Origin: Oceanospirillaceae bacterium UBA2001 | Lineage (GTDB): Bacteria; Pseudomonadota; Gammaproteobacteria; Pseudomonadales; Balneatricaceae | Direction: 5' to 3' | Assembly (NCBI GenBank): GCA_002335115.1 | Contig: DDCR01000057.1 | Coordinates: forward strand, 1-22,758 | Length of the DNA stretch: 22,758 nt | Shown: piece by piece, positions 14,486-22,758 of the stretch | Numbering within the stretch: position 1 is the first letter of the stretch | Layout: every line of letters starts with the position of its first letter | Position numbers and translations under genes: made by a program | Notes under the pieces: model-generated | Databases searched by the model: none | What the model saw: only the letters and a program-made list of their open reading frames with translations | What the model was told of the DNA's origin: nothing

Positions 14486-16186
14486 ATGAGTCAAATTATC
14501 TTGCGTCCCGCATCACAAGCCATGGACTTAGAGCGCTTAGGTGCTGGTTTTTCTAGTCGTTTAAGTTTTATGCGAACTTTAGTTAGACATATGGTGCAAG
14601 ATCAATGGGCCATTAGTTATAGTCAGTTTAAATTAGACGATCTTGGTTATGGCCATGCAATATTTGATATTAAAATGCCCCATAGCCAGTTGAGTTTAGT
14701 CGTATTTTCTCAATACCTAGCCCCCGAAGAACGTAACGATCGTGTGATCGCAGAAAAATGGGATCTGACCATGACCTTGGTGGAAGGTGAGGTGGATGAT
14801 GCATGGCTTGAGCGTTTGTCAAAAAATGTACCGTTACAAGAAGCAGGGCGCATAGACTCCAGAAGCTTATGCCTATCCCGTGGTAATCGAAGTGCGCGGA
14901 TCTTTGATTCTTTGTTACAACAACTGCGCAGTGGAGTGCAACCTGACCCTAAAAAGTTAGCTGAGGTGGGTTACTTATACCGCACCACTGCTGTTTATGG
15001 CTCGGGTAAGTTTGGTGCTTGTGATTGGGATAAAATAGCGCGTCACCATCCAGACTTAGCACGGCCTTTTTCTGCTGAAATGTTGGTGTGTTATTTATTG
15101 CGTCAATTTAGTTTGGACCAATTACACCATATGGTACATCAGCCCGATTACCCTAAAGCTGTTGACCTCGATATGGATTTGCAGCGTTATCTTGGCATTG
15201 GAAATTCTACGGGCCTTGGTATGGCACCTTATTTGATCAATCACCCTTTATTAATGAGTCAGTGGATAGGTCAACGGGAACAGGCTTACGCTGAAGTTTT
15301 AGCAGAGCCAGTCGAACAGGCACAGCTTACAAGACTTAAACTGGTGCTTGAGCAAGCCATGCAACACGTGAGAGAGGTGAGTACCTTCGATGCGTGGCAG
15401 AGTAAGAACAATGTGCAGTTGCTCGTTGACGCCCAAGAATTGAGTGATTGGCTATCCAGTGAAGATCAAAGGGTCAATGATTGGCGTCAATTACATGAAT
15501 GGGCCCAGCAGCATTACAGCTTAGAAACCCAAGAGTTATTAGTGAGTTTGTTACTGGAACTATACCCAGACATAGTGAATCCAAAAGAGGATCAGTTGGC
15601 CATCAATGAAAGCCTGACTTATGATCCAACCCAATCTGCCCAGAATTTGGCTGACAGTATTCAGGAAAGTTACGACTGGGTGTTTGATTATGACTTTACT
15701 GAGGCTGATGAAAATCAGACCTTTTGGTATTACTCACAAGAGAAAATGGAGCCAAGGCTAGGTAAAACTGACATCGATGATGGTGCTGAGGTGCAAATGT
15801 TCTTAGGCATCGCCAAGGCTGTGCAGGCTTGCCACAATGATTTGCTTACCATGATGCAACAATCTCATGATGTCAGTGTGGCTGAGTTTTTATTACAAAA
15901 ACCAATGCATCTTGGTATTGTCAATCGAATTGCGACTATGGCACAGACTCAGTATGGAGAAATTAGAGCCAATCTTTTGCATAAAGATGTATTGCCTATG
16001 CACTTATTACGATGCAAATTAGCCTTTTTTGGGGTCAGTAAATTTGATCCAAAGTCGGCCCTGTGGGTTCGTAACACGATGTTCCAAGGGGCGCCTGTTG
16101 TGGATGATTTAAAACATGAATTTAATGATGATTGGTACTTTCCTGTGGCGCCCATTATAGGCAGTAAGCACCAACCTAATGCCTGA
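14486..16186 (+). CDS. Conserved protein of unknown function, about 566 aa
   Basis: I do not recognise a named domain. The protein is soluble, with no signal peptide or membrane segment, and is rich in Q, L, D and W. Notable stretches are AISYSQFKLDDLGYGHA, YRTTAVYGSGKFGACDWDK, RPFSAEMLVCYLLRQFS, DLQRYLGIGNSTGLGMAP and FWYYSQEKMEPRLG. The Gly-rich YGSGKFG and GIGNSTGLGMAP pieces look like conserved loops, but neither is a proper Walker A motif. The frame allows ATG 14480, but GAGG at 14475-14478 is placed correctly for ATG 14486 (MSQIILRPAS). Its last codons overlap the DUF3726 start by 8 bases, so the two are translationally coupled and probably work together with the preceding aldehyde dehydrogenase and M19-like protein. 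Confidence 0.72.
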   Translation: MSQIILRPASQAMDLERLGAGFSSRLSFMRTLVRHMVQDQWAISYSQFKLDDLGYGHAIFDIKMPHSQLSLVVFSQYLAPEERNDRVIAEKWDLTMTLVEGEVDDAWLERLSKNVPLQEAGRIDSRSLCLSRGNRSARIFDSLLQQLRSGVQPDPKKLAEVGYLYRTTAVYGSGKFGACDWDKIARHHPDLARPFSAEMLVCYLLRQFSLDQLHHMVHQPDYPKAVDLDMDLQRYLGIGNSTGLGMAPYLINHPLLMSQWIGQREQAYAEVLAEPVEQAQLTRLKLVLEQAMQHVREVSTFDAWQSKNNVQLLVDAQELSDWLSSEDQRVNDWRQLHEWAQQHYSLETQELLVSLLLELYPDIVNPKEDQLAINESLTYDPTQSAQNLADSIQESYDWVFDYDFTEADENQTFWYYSQEKMEPRLGKTDIDDGAEVQMFLGIAKAVQACHNDLLTMMQQSHDVSVAEFLLQKPMHLGIVNRIATMAQTQYGEIRANLLHKDVLPMHLLRCKLAFFGVSKFDPKSALWVRNTMFQGAPVVDDLKHEFNDDWYFPVAPIIGSKHQPNA

Positions 16187-16892
16187 GTTGATGCAAATAT
16201 CAGCCAATGAGCTTAAGTTTTTGGTCAAGCGCAGTGCAGAAGGCTTAGGTTTTCCCCCAGGCGATCAGTTGTCGGCTGGTCTTAAAGCAGCGGTAGCTTT
16301 TCAGCTAGGATTAGCCAATAGCCATTTGTTAGTTAAAGGCTTAGATGCGCTCAACAGTGCCATTAGAGCACCTTTGCTGCTGGCCTCTAGTGATGAAGAA
16401 TTAACGTTTGATGCACAAGGACAATCTGCCCTTGTACAGGTGGAATTGGCATTAGGTTTGGCCCTTGCTAAGGCGGTACCTCGTTTGCACATAAAGCACC
16501 TTGTTGCAGCGGCCTTTGCAGTGCCTTGTTTAATGAACTGGCTAGCCCAACCTTTGAATCAGGCATCAGCACAGCAATGTTATGCACTCTATTTTACCCA
16601 CCATAGTGGTGCACAGCGATGCGTGCTAATTGCAGCGGATGGTCAACTATTAGGTTTGTATCAGCCGTTACAGACCATCGTAGAAATGGATGAGCTGCTA
16701 TTGTGTATGGGCCAAGCCGACATTGACGGTGTGTTAATTACCGATGGTGCCGACTTACTAGGGTGGCGAGAGCGTTGTCTAGACCAAGGTGTCTTCCTTG
16801 AAGCCACTTTAATTAATCGTTTGAAACACATGATGCAGGCCTCGCTAGTACCAGAAACTGAAGCCTCACGCGCAGGCGCAGGGCCTGGTTAA
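16179..16892 (+). CDS. DUF3726 family protein
   Basis: The protein has 237 aa. The opening MQISANELKFLVKRSAEGLGFPPGDQLSAGLKAAVAF resembles the DUF3726 pattern (an N-terminal helix pair with NEL..L..KAARG.G...G). No catalytic motif, signal peptide or membrane segment is visible; the middle is hydrophobic and alanine/leucine rich. The ATG lies inside the end of the 566-aa gene (ATGCCTGA overlap of 8 bases), a sign of translational coupling and likely equimolar partner proteins. The C-terminus ends in a Gly/Ala-rich tail. Function is unknown. It is the last gene of the LysR-divergent run and converges on the DUF3549 gene with 9 bases between the stops. The DUF number is from memory. Confidence 0.68.
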   Translation: MPELMQISANELKFLVKRSAEGLGFPPGDQLSAGLKAAVAFQLGLANSHLLVKGLDALNSAIRAPLLLASSDEELTFDAQGQSALVQVELALGLALAKAVPRLHIKHLVAAAFAVPCLMNWLAQPLNQASAQQCYALYFTHHSGAQRCVLIAADGQLLGLYQPLQTIVEMDELLLCMGQADIDGVLITDGADLLGWRERCLDQGVFLEATLINRLKHMMQASLVPETEASRAGAGPG

Positions 16893-16901
16893 CTTGCCTC
16901 G

Positions 16902-17936
16902 CTAGCCCTGTGTTTGTCCCATAAGTGCGCCAATGGCTTGAATGAGAGCAGGGCTTCGCTCTTGAGCTCGAAATGCCTCTAACACCCGTATACGTGCCTT
17001 AGGACGGAACATTAGCTCTTGCACTAAGGCATTGAATATTCCCTGATCTGCCGCACATTGGTGTACGAATAAATCCATGAGGTCACTGGTCAATAAATCT
17101 TCGCTGCATTTACTGGCGATAGTCGCCAGTAGTTCAACTCCCACATTGGTTTCTTTAGCCATTATTTGCTGCAGCCATTGCTGGCGCGATGCTGTGTCAG
17201 TTGACTGGCTAATGGCGCGCAGGCAAGCCGCTTTTTCACCTTCATCAACACTGGTTTTGCCACGCAAGATAAATGCCTTGGCAAGCGTGTGGTTGAGCCT
17301 TTGATTTTCCAACTGAGCAGCGATAGTGTTAAGCACTATCGTTGGCATTTGACTTATTTGTTGATGCCAATCGGGTTGTTGGTCCAAGCGCAAAGCAAAA
17401 TCAGCAAACCCCTGTAATCCTAATTCTTGCCAGCTTTGGTGTGGTTGAGTACCACTCATATAATGACATACGGCAGGATAAAACTGAGAAGCGTTTTGCT
17501 CTAGGATAAGGCTAGCTTGGGCATGAAAGGCAGCCATGCGGGCTGGGTCTGGAGTAAAAGCAAGGTTACTATGTTTGAGCTGCTCAGCCCAATCAGCAGC
17601 CACCTGTTGGTCTAACATTTTGGTACCCATAGTTTCTAACAATTGATTAAGGAATTCATCTCGTGCAGCTTGAATTAAAAGGCCGCGCTCATCTAAGGGT
17701 AATTTAAGAAACCAAATCGTAGGACTTGAAGCCCCAAACTCAGGAGTTTGTGTTGACCATAATAGAATACCTACCCAGGCATGCCGCAGCCATGGTGACG
17801 AGTAGGGTTTTTGCCCTTCTTCAAAAGCCTTAAAATCTGCTGTAGAAAGTTTACTCAGGTGACAGCCCATATCGTAAATGCGGTAGTGGCCTTGCAAGTG
17901 CTGCAAAAGGTCGCTTAAAGTATCCATGGGTTGCAT
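16902..17936 (-). CDS. DUF3549 family protein
   Basis: The protein has 344 aa. The N-terminal YRIYDMGCHLSKLS, FEEGQKPYSSPWLRHAWVGILLW and IWFLKLPLDERGLLIQAARDEFL match DUF3549 proteins of Pseudomonas, Vibrio and relatives. It is cytoplasmic, with a helical repeat-like C-terminal half (short repeated A/L-rich helices from about residue 190, HEAT-like to the eye). No catalytic residues are evident and the function is unknown. Two in-frame ATGs (17936 and 17927) are possible starts; the ribosome site is weak for both. It is divergent from the GIY-YIG gene across 70 bases and is probably unrelated to the DUF3726 operon it faces. Confidence 0.78.
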   Translation of the reverse strand: MQPMDTLSDLLQHLQGHYRIYDMGCHLSKLSTADFKAFEEGQKPYSSPWLRHAWVGILLWSTQTPEFGASSPTIWFLKLPLDERGLLIQAARDEFLNQLLETMGTKMLDQQVAADWAEQLKHSNLAFTPDPARMAAFHAQASLILEQNASQFYPAVCHYMSGTQPHQSWQELGLQGFADFALRLDQQPDWHQQISQMPTIVLNTIAAQLENQRLNHTLAKAFILRGKTSVDEGEKAACLRAISQSTDTASRQQWLQQIMAKETNVGVELLATIASKCSEDLLTSDLMDLFVHQCAADQGIFNALVQELMFRPKARIRVLEAFRAQERSPALIQAIGALMGQTQG

Positions 17937-18006
17937 TTGGTCTGCTCACAGGCCTAGGTTAATATAGGCGTTATTATATCAAGTTTTGCCTAAAGAGGTG
18001 TGACAA

Positions 18007-18303
18007 GTGGTCCCAAAAAGCTGGTGGGTGTACATGGTGCAAACCCAGAGTGGGCGACTATATACTGGCATCACCACCGATACCAAAAGACGTTTCAAAG
18101 AACATTGTGCTGGCGGTAAGCTAGGGGCACGATTTTTCCGCACGGACCCAGCGTACGCCATGGTGTTTATTGAAGCTCAGCCAGACCGGTCTGCTGCAAG
18201 TAGACGTGAATCTGCGATGAAAAAATTAACGCGCCAGCAAAAGTTGGCGTTGGTGGAGTCGTATTCGGTGGGTAAAATAGAACCAATAAAGGCAACTGAA
18301 TGA
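18007..18303 (+). CDS. GIY-YIG nuclease family protein (YhbQ-like)
   Basis: This is a small protein of 98 aa that is one GIY-YIG domain: WWVYMVQTQSGRLYTGITTDTKRRFKEH holds the VYM...LYTGIT core and the catalytic Arg. GARFFRTDPAYAMVFIE and SRRESAMKKLTRQQKLALV complete the domain, including the Glu of the metal site. YhbQ and its relatives cut or bind branched or damaged DNA; the physiological role is not settled. Translation starts at GTG with AGAGG 8 bases upstream. The stop overlaps the ATG of the next gene (ATGA), so it is coupled to the YjgN-like gene, although no functional link is known. Confidence 0.88.
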   Translation: MVPKSWWVYMVQTQSGRLYTGITTDTKRRFKEHCAGGKLGARFFRTDPAYAMVFIEAQPDRSAASRRESAMKKLTRQQKLALVESYSVGKIEPIKATE

Positions 18304-19487
18304 AACCATTAGACTTTGGGGGCAGTGGGTTTGAGTACTTTAAAATTTGGATCGTTAATATATTATTGATCCTCATTACTCTTGGAGTCTACTATCCATG
18401 GGCAAAGGTGCGCAATCAGCGTTATTTTTATGCAAACACAACTTTAGAAGGTCGTAATTTTGAATACCATGCTACAGGCAAGCAATTATTGATGGGTTAC
18501 ATCATTGCCATGGTCTTTTTAATGGTGGTTTCCATTGTTCAAAACGTATCCCCCATTGGCGCTTTGGGTGCATTTTTGGGTTTATCTATCATTATTCCAT
18601 GGGTGGTTTGGCGCAGCCTTGCTTTTTCTATGCGCATGAGCAGTTTTAGTAATGTGCGCTTTCGTTTTGTAGGTGACTTAAAAGGCGCTTACATCAATTT
18701 TATGTTACTACCTGGGTTATTACTTTTATGCATTTATGGTGGACCAAGTTTAGTATTGCTCTGGTTAATCACTTTGCCAACTTCGATTGGCATGGAAGAA
18801 GGGTTATTAATAGCAACATTTGCCTTCGTTTTAATCGTCTTAATGGTCTACCTTTTTGCGTTCTTAAAAAATAAAAACACCCACTATATGGTGAATGGTT
18901 ATCGATTTGGTCAAGGCCAATTTAGTACCCTACTAGAAACTCAAAAATTTGTGAAAATACTTCTAAAAACTTTAGGTTTAGCTGTATTGATTTTGATGAG
19001 TATAGCTATTTTAACAGTCTTTATGATGGTTTTAGCGGGGGGCTTTCCCAGCCTATTAAATATATTTAGCCAGGATGCAAGTGACATTTTAGCGTGGCTT
19101 TTAAGGCATAATATAGAAGGGGCTTTAGGTCTAGTTTATATTGCATTTTTGATGGCCACGTTTATTCTTGTTGCGTATTTTCAATCTCAAGTGCGCCAGT
19201 ATGTATTTGCCAATACAGTACTCAATGGGAAGGTTAATTTTAGCTCGTCCCTCACCACAATCTCACTTGCTTGGTTAATGATGTCTAATTTTTTACTGGT
19301 GTTGGTGACCCTTGGATTAGGCACCCCTTGGGCAAAAGTGAGACGAGCAAAGTTGATACTAAAAAACACCTTAGTGGATGTTGAACATGGTATCGATGGA
19401 TTCATTACCCAACAACAAGATAAACAATCTGCCTTAGGTGAACAAATTGGGGACGCATTTGATGTTGATATTGGCATTGGTGTCTGA
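18300..19487 (+). CDS. YjgN family (DUF898) multi-spanning membrane protein
   Basis: The protein has 395 aa and about seven or eight hydrophobic segments. FGGSGFEYFKIWIVNILLIL and TLGVYYPWAKVRNQRYFYANT at the N-terminus are the DUF898 signature. The same pattern returns near the end as VLVTLGLGTPWAKVRRAKLILKNT, so the protein is an internal duplication, as in E. coli YjgN. It is an inner-membrane protein of unknown function. The gene overlaps the GIY-YIG gene by 4 bases, with AAAGG 6-7 bases before its ATG, and is followed 48 bases later by an M48 peptidase gene. The membrane protein and peptidase may act together in the envelope. Confidence 0.87.
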   Translation: MKPLDFGGSGFEYFKIWIVNILLILITLGVYYPWAKVRNQRYFYANTTLEGRNFEYHATGKQLLMGYIIAMVFLMVVSIVQNVSPIGALGAFLGLSIIIPWVVWRSLAFSMRMSSFSNVRFRFVGDLKGAYINFMLLPGLLLLCIYGGPSLVLLWLITLPTSIGMEEGLLIATFAFVLIVLMVYLFAFLKNKNTHYMVNGYRFGQGQFSTLLETQKFVKILLKTLGLAVLILMSIAILTVFMMVLAGGFPSLLNIFSQDASDILAWLLRHNIEGALGLVYIAFLMATFILVAYFQSQVRQYVFANTVLNGKVNFSSSLTTISLAWLMMSNFLLVLVTLGLGTPWAKVRRAKLILKNTLVDVEHGIDGFITQQQDKQSALGEQIGDAFDVDIGIGV

Positions 19488-19535
19488 GGTTAAGTTGAAA
19501 GTAAAAGTTAATTGTGAAAAAGGTCTGCTAGATTG

Positions 19536-20663
19536 ATGATTCAAGGTGTGTGGTTTAGCCAAGGCAGGGCGCAAAAGTACGATGCCACCCTCCAAGTCCG
19601 GGCCCAAAGCTATGTCATCAGTGTTGAAGGTGGTGAGTTACTGCAAGGTGATTTGAATCAACTTACAGTGAGTGATCGCATTGGCAATGTAGAGCGTAAA
19701 TTGACTTTAAGTGATGGTTCGGTGTTTGCGTCTAGGGAAAATGACGCGATTGATGACCTTTTACAGGCAAATAGAAATGGGCCTGGATTGATTCATTTTT
19801 TAGAATCTCGGGTTGCATGGATATTGTTGGCTCTGGTGATTACGATTGGCTCGGCTATTGCTGGATTTAGATGGGGTGTTCCTTTGGCAAGTGAATTCAT
19901 AGCTCACGCATTGCCTCATAAAACTAATGCGCTGATCGCCAATGAAACCCTTAGTTTTTTGGATGAGTTTACTTTTAAACCAAGTCAATTAAGTGCAGCC
20001 AAACAAAACCGTATTCGTGATCACTTTCGGGAGCGACTAGTGCCCCTTGATGAAAAAAATCAGCACCTCAAATATACCTTACACTTTCGTGCTTGGGATT
20101 ATGCCGGTAACAGTATTCCCAATGCCCTTGCACTTCCCTCTGGGGACATTATTGTAACCGATCAGTTTATCAATTTAAGCCAAAATCAAGCACAAATAGA
20201 CTCTGTATTACTGCATGAAATGGGTCATGTTGTGCACCGGCATTCTCTACAAAAATTAATTGAAACTACCTTAATCGGTGCCACCATGGTTATGATCAGT
20301 GGAGATAGCAACAGTGCAGTCGATATGGGAGTTGGCCTAGGTTCGATCATGGTCACCAGTCATTATTCAAGAAATCACGAATATGAGGCAGACGCATACG
20401 CCTTTAAAAAAATGCTGCAGGCTGGTATCGATCCCCAAGCATTTGCCAAAGTTATGCAACGCATGCAGCACTTCATGAATTCCAAACAACATGGGCGAAA
20501 AAATAATCGCACAGCGGCTTCGCCAGCATCTACTGAAAAACCACCATTAGGCAAAATTATTGATTACCTTAGTTCTCACCCCAGCACAGAAAAACGCGTA
20601 CAACAGGCACAAGCTTATAGCCAATGTTTTAAACAAAAAAGCGCTGCATGTGATCGCCTTTAA
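19536..20663 (+). CDS. M48 family zinc metallopeptidase, membrane-anchored
   Basis: The protein has about 375 aa. A beta-rich N-terminal part (to about residue 85) is followed by one membrane segment (about 95-115, VAWILLALVITIGSAIAGF) and then the peptidase domain. The zinc site is LLHEMGHVVHRHS (His-Glu-x-x-His at about 227-231) with RNHEYEADAYAF giving the third ligand Glu. The C-terminal LSSHPSTEKRVQQA is the conserved M48 end. It probably works on the periplasmic side as a quality-control protease. TTG 19533 directly precedes ATG 19536; AAAGG at 19519-19523 serves either, and I use ATG. It follows the YjgN-like gene on one likely transcript and converges on yciK. Confidence 0.88.
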   Translation: MIQGVWFSQGRAQKYDATLQVRAQSYVISVEGGELLQGDLNQLTVSDRIGNVERKLTLSDGSVFASRENDAIDDLLQANRNGPGLIHFLESRVAWILLALVITIGSAIAGFRWGVPLASEFIAHALPHKTNALIANETLSFLDEFTFKPSQLSAAKQNRIRDHFRERLVPLDEKNQHLKYTLHFRAWDYAGNSIPNALALPSGDIIVTDQFINLSQNQAQIDSVLLHEMGHVVHRHSLQKLIETTLIGATMVMISGDSNSAVDMGVGLGSIMVTSHYSRNHEYEADAYAFKKMLQAGIDPQAFAKVMQRMQHFMNSKQHGRKNNRTAASPASTEKPPLGKIIDYLSSHPSTEKRVQQAQAYSQCFKQKSAACDRL

Positions 20664-20704
20664 CTCAGGCTCACCCTAAAGTGTGTTGTTGTGCCCATCG
20701 ACTT

Positions 20705-21508
20705 TTACTGGGTCATATTTTCTTTTGCTTTTACTATGCCAGCTTCTTCCTTGGGTGGTTTCTGCATTTCTTGGGCGTTAAAACGCTGTCCAGTAACCCC
20801 CACACTATCGGGCCCAAGCAGGTATTGGTAGCTAGGCATAATTTCTTTTGGAGTAAGGTTAAGGGCGGGGTCTTCTCCAGGGAAAGCTTGGGCTCGCATG
20901 CTGGTGCGAGTGGCTCCTGGGTTGATGATATTGACTCGTATTTTACTGGTGTTTTCAGTTTCTTGTGCTAATACTTGGGCCATGCCTTCGGTGGCAAATT
21001 TAGAAACGCAATAGGCACCCCAATAAGCCTTACCTTGAGTGCCAACACCCGAGCTAGTAAAGATGACAGACGCATCCTTGGAGACCTCTAGTAAAGGCAA
21101 AAGGGCTTGGGTCATCATGAATGGGGCCGTGACGTTTACGTGCATGACTAAGCGCCAAGTGCGCGATTCATAATTAGACATAGGGGTAAGTTGGCCCAGT
21201 ATTGACGCATTATGCAACAGACCATCTAAACAGCTAAATTCCTCTTTAAGAACATCTGCAAGTTCCTGATAATCTTCGTCGGTCGCCGTGCGCAAGTCTA
21301 AGGGGTAGATCGCGGGTTGTCCGTAACCTGCGCTCTCTATTTCATCAGACACAGACTCGAGTTTTTCAAGCGTGCGACCCAATAAAATAACCGTTGCCCC
21401 TAGTCGAGCACAATCCATGGCAGCAGCGCGCCCGATGCCGTCACCCGCGCCAGTGATTAAAATAACTCGGTCTTTGAGTAGTGTGTCTGACGCAATGTAG
21501 TTAAGCAT
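20705..21508 (-). CDS. yciK: Short-chain dehydrogenase/reductase, YciK family
   Basis: The protein has 267 aa. ILITGAGDGIGRAAAMDCAR is the NAD(P) motif TGxxxGIG; LLHNASILG is the NNAG-equivalent with a His, as in YciK. The catalytic Ser (FTSSGVG) and Tyr-x-x-x-Lys (YCVSK, with YWGAYCVSKFA) are present, and VNIINPGATRTSMRAQAFPGEDP closes the family pattern. The substrate of YciK is not known. It lies 57 bases downstream of ubiG on the same strand. In pseudomonads a phosphatase gene (mupP) separates the two; it is absent here. The ribosome site AAGGA is 12 bases from the ATG. Confidence 0.88.
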   Translation of the reverse strand: MLNYIASDTLLKDRVILITGAGDGIGRAAAMDCARLGATVILLGRTLEKLESVSDEIESAGYGQPAIYPLDLRTATDEDYQELADVLKEEFSCLDGLLHNASILGQLTPMSNYESRTWRLVMHVNVTAPFMMTQALLPLLEVSKDASVIFTSSGVGTQGKAYWGAYCVSKFATEGMAQVLAQETENTSKIRVNIINPGATRTSMRAQAFPGEDPALNLTPKEIMPSYQYLLGPDSVGVTGQRFNAQEMQKPPKEEAGIVKAKENMTQ

Positions 21509-21565
21509 AAAATTTATCGTCCTTAAACAAGATTATAAGATGCACCCATAGGGCTCTTTATTGAC

Positions 21566-22339
21566 TCATGTTGGGTCAAGCTTAGGTTTGGTGGCATAGA
21601 CAAGGTAATTGACGTCCACATCACTGTCAGTCAGAGCGTATTTTTTTGTGATGGGGTTATAGGTCATACCCGTCATTGCTTGGGCAGATAAATCTGCCAA
21701 ACGCATATATTGGTGCAGTTCAGAGGGTTTAATGAATTTTTTATATTCGTGGGTACCCTTAGGTAACATCTTGAGCAGGTATTCTGCACCTATTATGGCA
21801 AATAAATAGGATTTTGGATTACGGTTGATGGTAGAAAAGAAAACCTGGCCACCGGGCTTAAGTAACTTTGCACAAGCTGCAACAATGGCACTCGGGTCGG
21901 GCACGTGTTCAAGCATCTCCAAACATGTCACCACATCGTATAAGCCTGCTTCTTCTTCAGCCAGTTGCTCAGCAGTTATTTGTCTGTAATTCACCTCCAC
22001 ACCACTTTCTAAGCTATGCAGTTGTGCCACTTTTAACGGCGCCTCTCCCATATCTATGCCGGTAACGGTGGCGCCTCTTTGTGCCATTGCTTCGGCAACA
22101 ATACCTCCACCACAGCCAATATCGGCTACTTTTTTACCATGAAGCTGTGCACGCTCGTCAATCCACCCAATGCGCAGGGGGTTGATCGCGTGTAAGGGCT
22201 TGAATTCACTGTCTTTATCCCACCAGCGGGCGGCGAGGGCTTCAAATTTGGCTATTTCTGCAGGGTCTACGTTTTGGTTCACAGTCGTGTTTCTTGCTGA
22301 GAAAAAATGACCCTCAGTATAGCGCGGAAATTGATTCAC
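21566..22339 (-). CDS. ubiG: Ubiquinone biosynthesis O-methyltransferase UbiG
   Basis: UbiG performs both O-methylations of ubiquinone biosynthesis with S-adenosylmethionine. The SAM motif [46 protein letters not shown] and [13 protein letters not shown] follow E. coli UbiG closely, as do [18 protein letters not shown] at the start and [10 protein letters not shown] at the end. The 257-aa frame has about 16 residues more than usual before [20 protein letters not shown] 22282 would give the usual N-terminus, but neither start has a strong ribosome site, so I keep the ATG. It is divergent from gyrA across 173 bases, a gene arrangement common in gammaproteobacteria. Confidence 0.95.
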   Translation of the reverse strand: MNQFPRYTEGHFFSARNTTVNQNVDPAEIAKFEALAARWWDKDSEFKPLHAINPLRIGWIDERAQLHGKKVADIGCGGGIVAEAMAQRGATVTGIDMGEAPLKVAQLHSLESGVEVNYRQITAEQLAEEEAGLYDVVTCLEMLEHVPDPSAIVAACAKLLKPGGQVFFSTINRNPKSYLFAIIGAEYLLKMLPKGTHEYKKFIKPSELHQYMRLADLSAQAMTGMTYNPITKKYALTDSDVDVNYLVYATKPKLDPT

Positions 22340-22431
22340 TGCATCTGAAAATTAGCAGCAGCAGAGTCAGTTAATGATCTCTTTGTAGGTGGCAAATTAG
22401 CCTCTAATTGTGTTAAAATATAAGATCATCT

Positions 22432-22450
22432 AACGCCTTATTTTGGCGTT
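22432..22450 (+). promoter_or_regulatory. Hairpin in the gyrA leader
   Basis: AACGCC (22432-22437) and GGCGTT (22445-22450) form a 6-bp stem with a 7-base loop in the ubiG-gyrA gap, downstream of AT-rich sequence (TTAAAATATAAG, 22413-22424) that could serve as a -10 region. It could be a leader structure. A GGCGCC palindrome and GCGTTACGCGC follow before the gyrA start. No T-run makes a terminator unlikely. Confidence 0.3.
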
Positions 22451-22512
22451 GTTCATAAGGGCGCCGGAAGGTTAGCTCGAAGCGTTACGCGCATAAGGAA
22501 ATTGGCTTAATT

Positions 22513-22758
22513 ATGGCTGAAATGGCTAAAGAAATATCGCCTATTAACATTGAAGATGAACTCAAGCAATCCTACCTAGATTATGCCATGAGCGTAATTG
22601 TGGGTCGTGCGCTGCCCGATGTACGCGATGGCTTAAAGCCTGTGCATCGGCGTGTGCTGTTCGCTATGAATGAGTTGAGCAACGATTGGAATAAGGCCTA
22701 TAAAAAGTCTGCCCGTGTTGTGGGTGACGTTATAGGTAAGTATCACCCCCACGGTGAT
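22513..22758 (+). CDS. gyrA: DNA gyrase subunit A, N-terminal 82 codons
   Basis: This is the start of GyrA, the breakage-reunion subunit of DNA gyrase. The translation [55 protein letters not shown] and [17 protein letters not shown] is nearly that of other gammaproteobacteria. The window ends at the HPHGD just before the Ser of the quinolone resistance-determining region (Ser83 in E. coli), so resistance status cannot be read, nor the catalytic Tyr122. AAGGAA lies about 12 bases before the ATG. Truncation is only the window edge. Confidence 0.98.
   Translation, partial: MAEMAKEISPINIEDELKQSYLDYAMSVIVGRALPDVRDGLKPVHRRVLFAMNELSNDWNKAYKKSARVVGDVIGKYHPHGD

Noticed and set aside
16839..16905. 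Direct repeat GCCTCGCTAG (16839-16848 and 16896-16905) as attachment site
   Set aside because: One copy lies inside the DUF3726 coding region and the other at the convergent gene ends; there is no integrase, tRNA or mobile gene between them.
22432..22450. Intrinsic terminator upstream of gyrA
   Set aside because: No T-run follows the hairpin and nothing transcribed in the + direction precedes it; a leader structure is more likely.

Overview
The window looks like a chromosomal piece of a marine-type gammaproteobacterium. The evidence is the gyrA / ubiG / yciK neighbourhood at the right end, together with DUF3549, YjgN (DUF898), YqcC and a split YeeE/YedE pair, all families common in this class. 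I cannot name a genus. There is no tRNA, rRNA, insertion sequence, phage gene or CRISPR array. No gene-free stretch exceeds 300 bases.

Layout. 1-285 is the end of a MOSC-domain gene. 498-5501 (+) is a tight run of four genes: N-formylglutamate amidohydrolase family protein, aldehyde dehydrogenase, GMC (choline-dehydrogenase-like) flavoenzyme and DadA-like FAD oxidase. Facing it, 6949-5518 (-) is a two-gene unit: a PhyH-family Fe(II)/2-oxoglutarate dioxygenase followed by an HD-domain protein that keeps all six ligands of the mixed-valence diiron oxygenases (PhnZ, TmpB, MIOX). The pair has the architecture of PhnY/PhnZ and TmpA/TmpB, which hydroxylate an organophosphonate and then cleave its C-P bond. 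No phosphonate transporter or regulator is present, and two active-site residues differ from PhnZ, so the substrate is open.

7242-8513 holds yqcC and a two-gene sulfur-transport-like YeeE/YedE operon (-). Its promoter has consensus -35 and -10 boxes and a dyad lying on the start point. 8658-9776 encodes an unrecognised membrane-anchored coiled-coil protein. 9824-10822 is a D-cysteine desulfhydrase-type PLP enzyme.

11754-16892 looks like a second catabolic locus. A LysR regulator is divergent from a four-gene run: an aldehyde dehydrogenase of the 2-oxoglutarate-semialdehyde type, an M19 dipeptidase-like protein that has lost four of the five zinc ligands, an unrecognised protein of about 566 aa, and a DUF3726 protein overlapping it by 8 bases.

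16902-22758 is mostly housekeeping: DUF3549 (-), then a coupled GIY-YIG nuclease / YjgN membrane protein / M48 peptidase run (+), then yciK and ubiG (-), and the first 82 codons of gyrA (+). The most interesting parts are the PhyH/HD oxygenase pair with its oxidoreductase neighbours, and the LysR-linked locus with the degenerate dipeptidase and the two unknown proteins.
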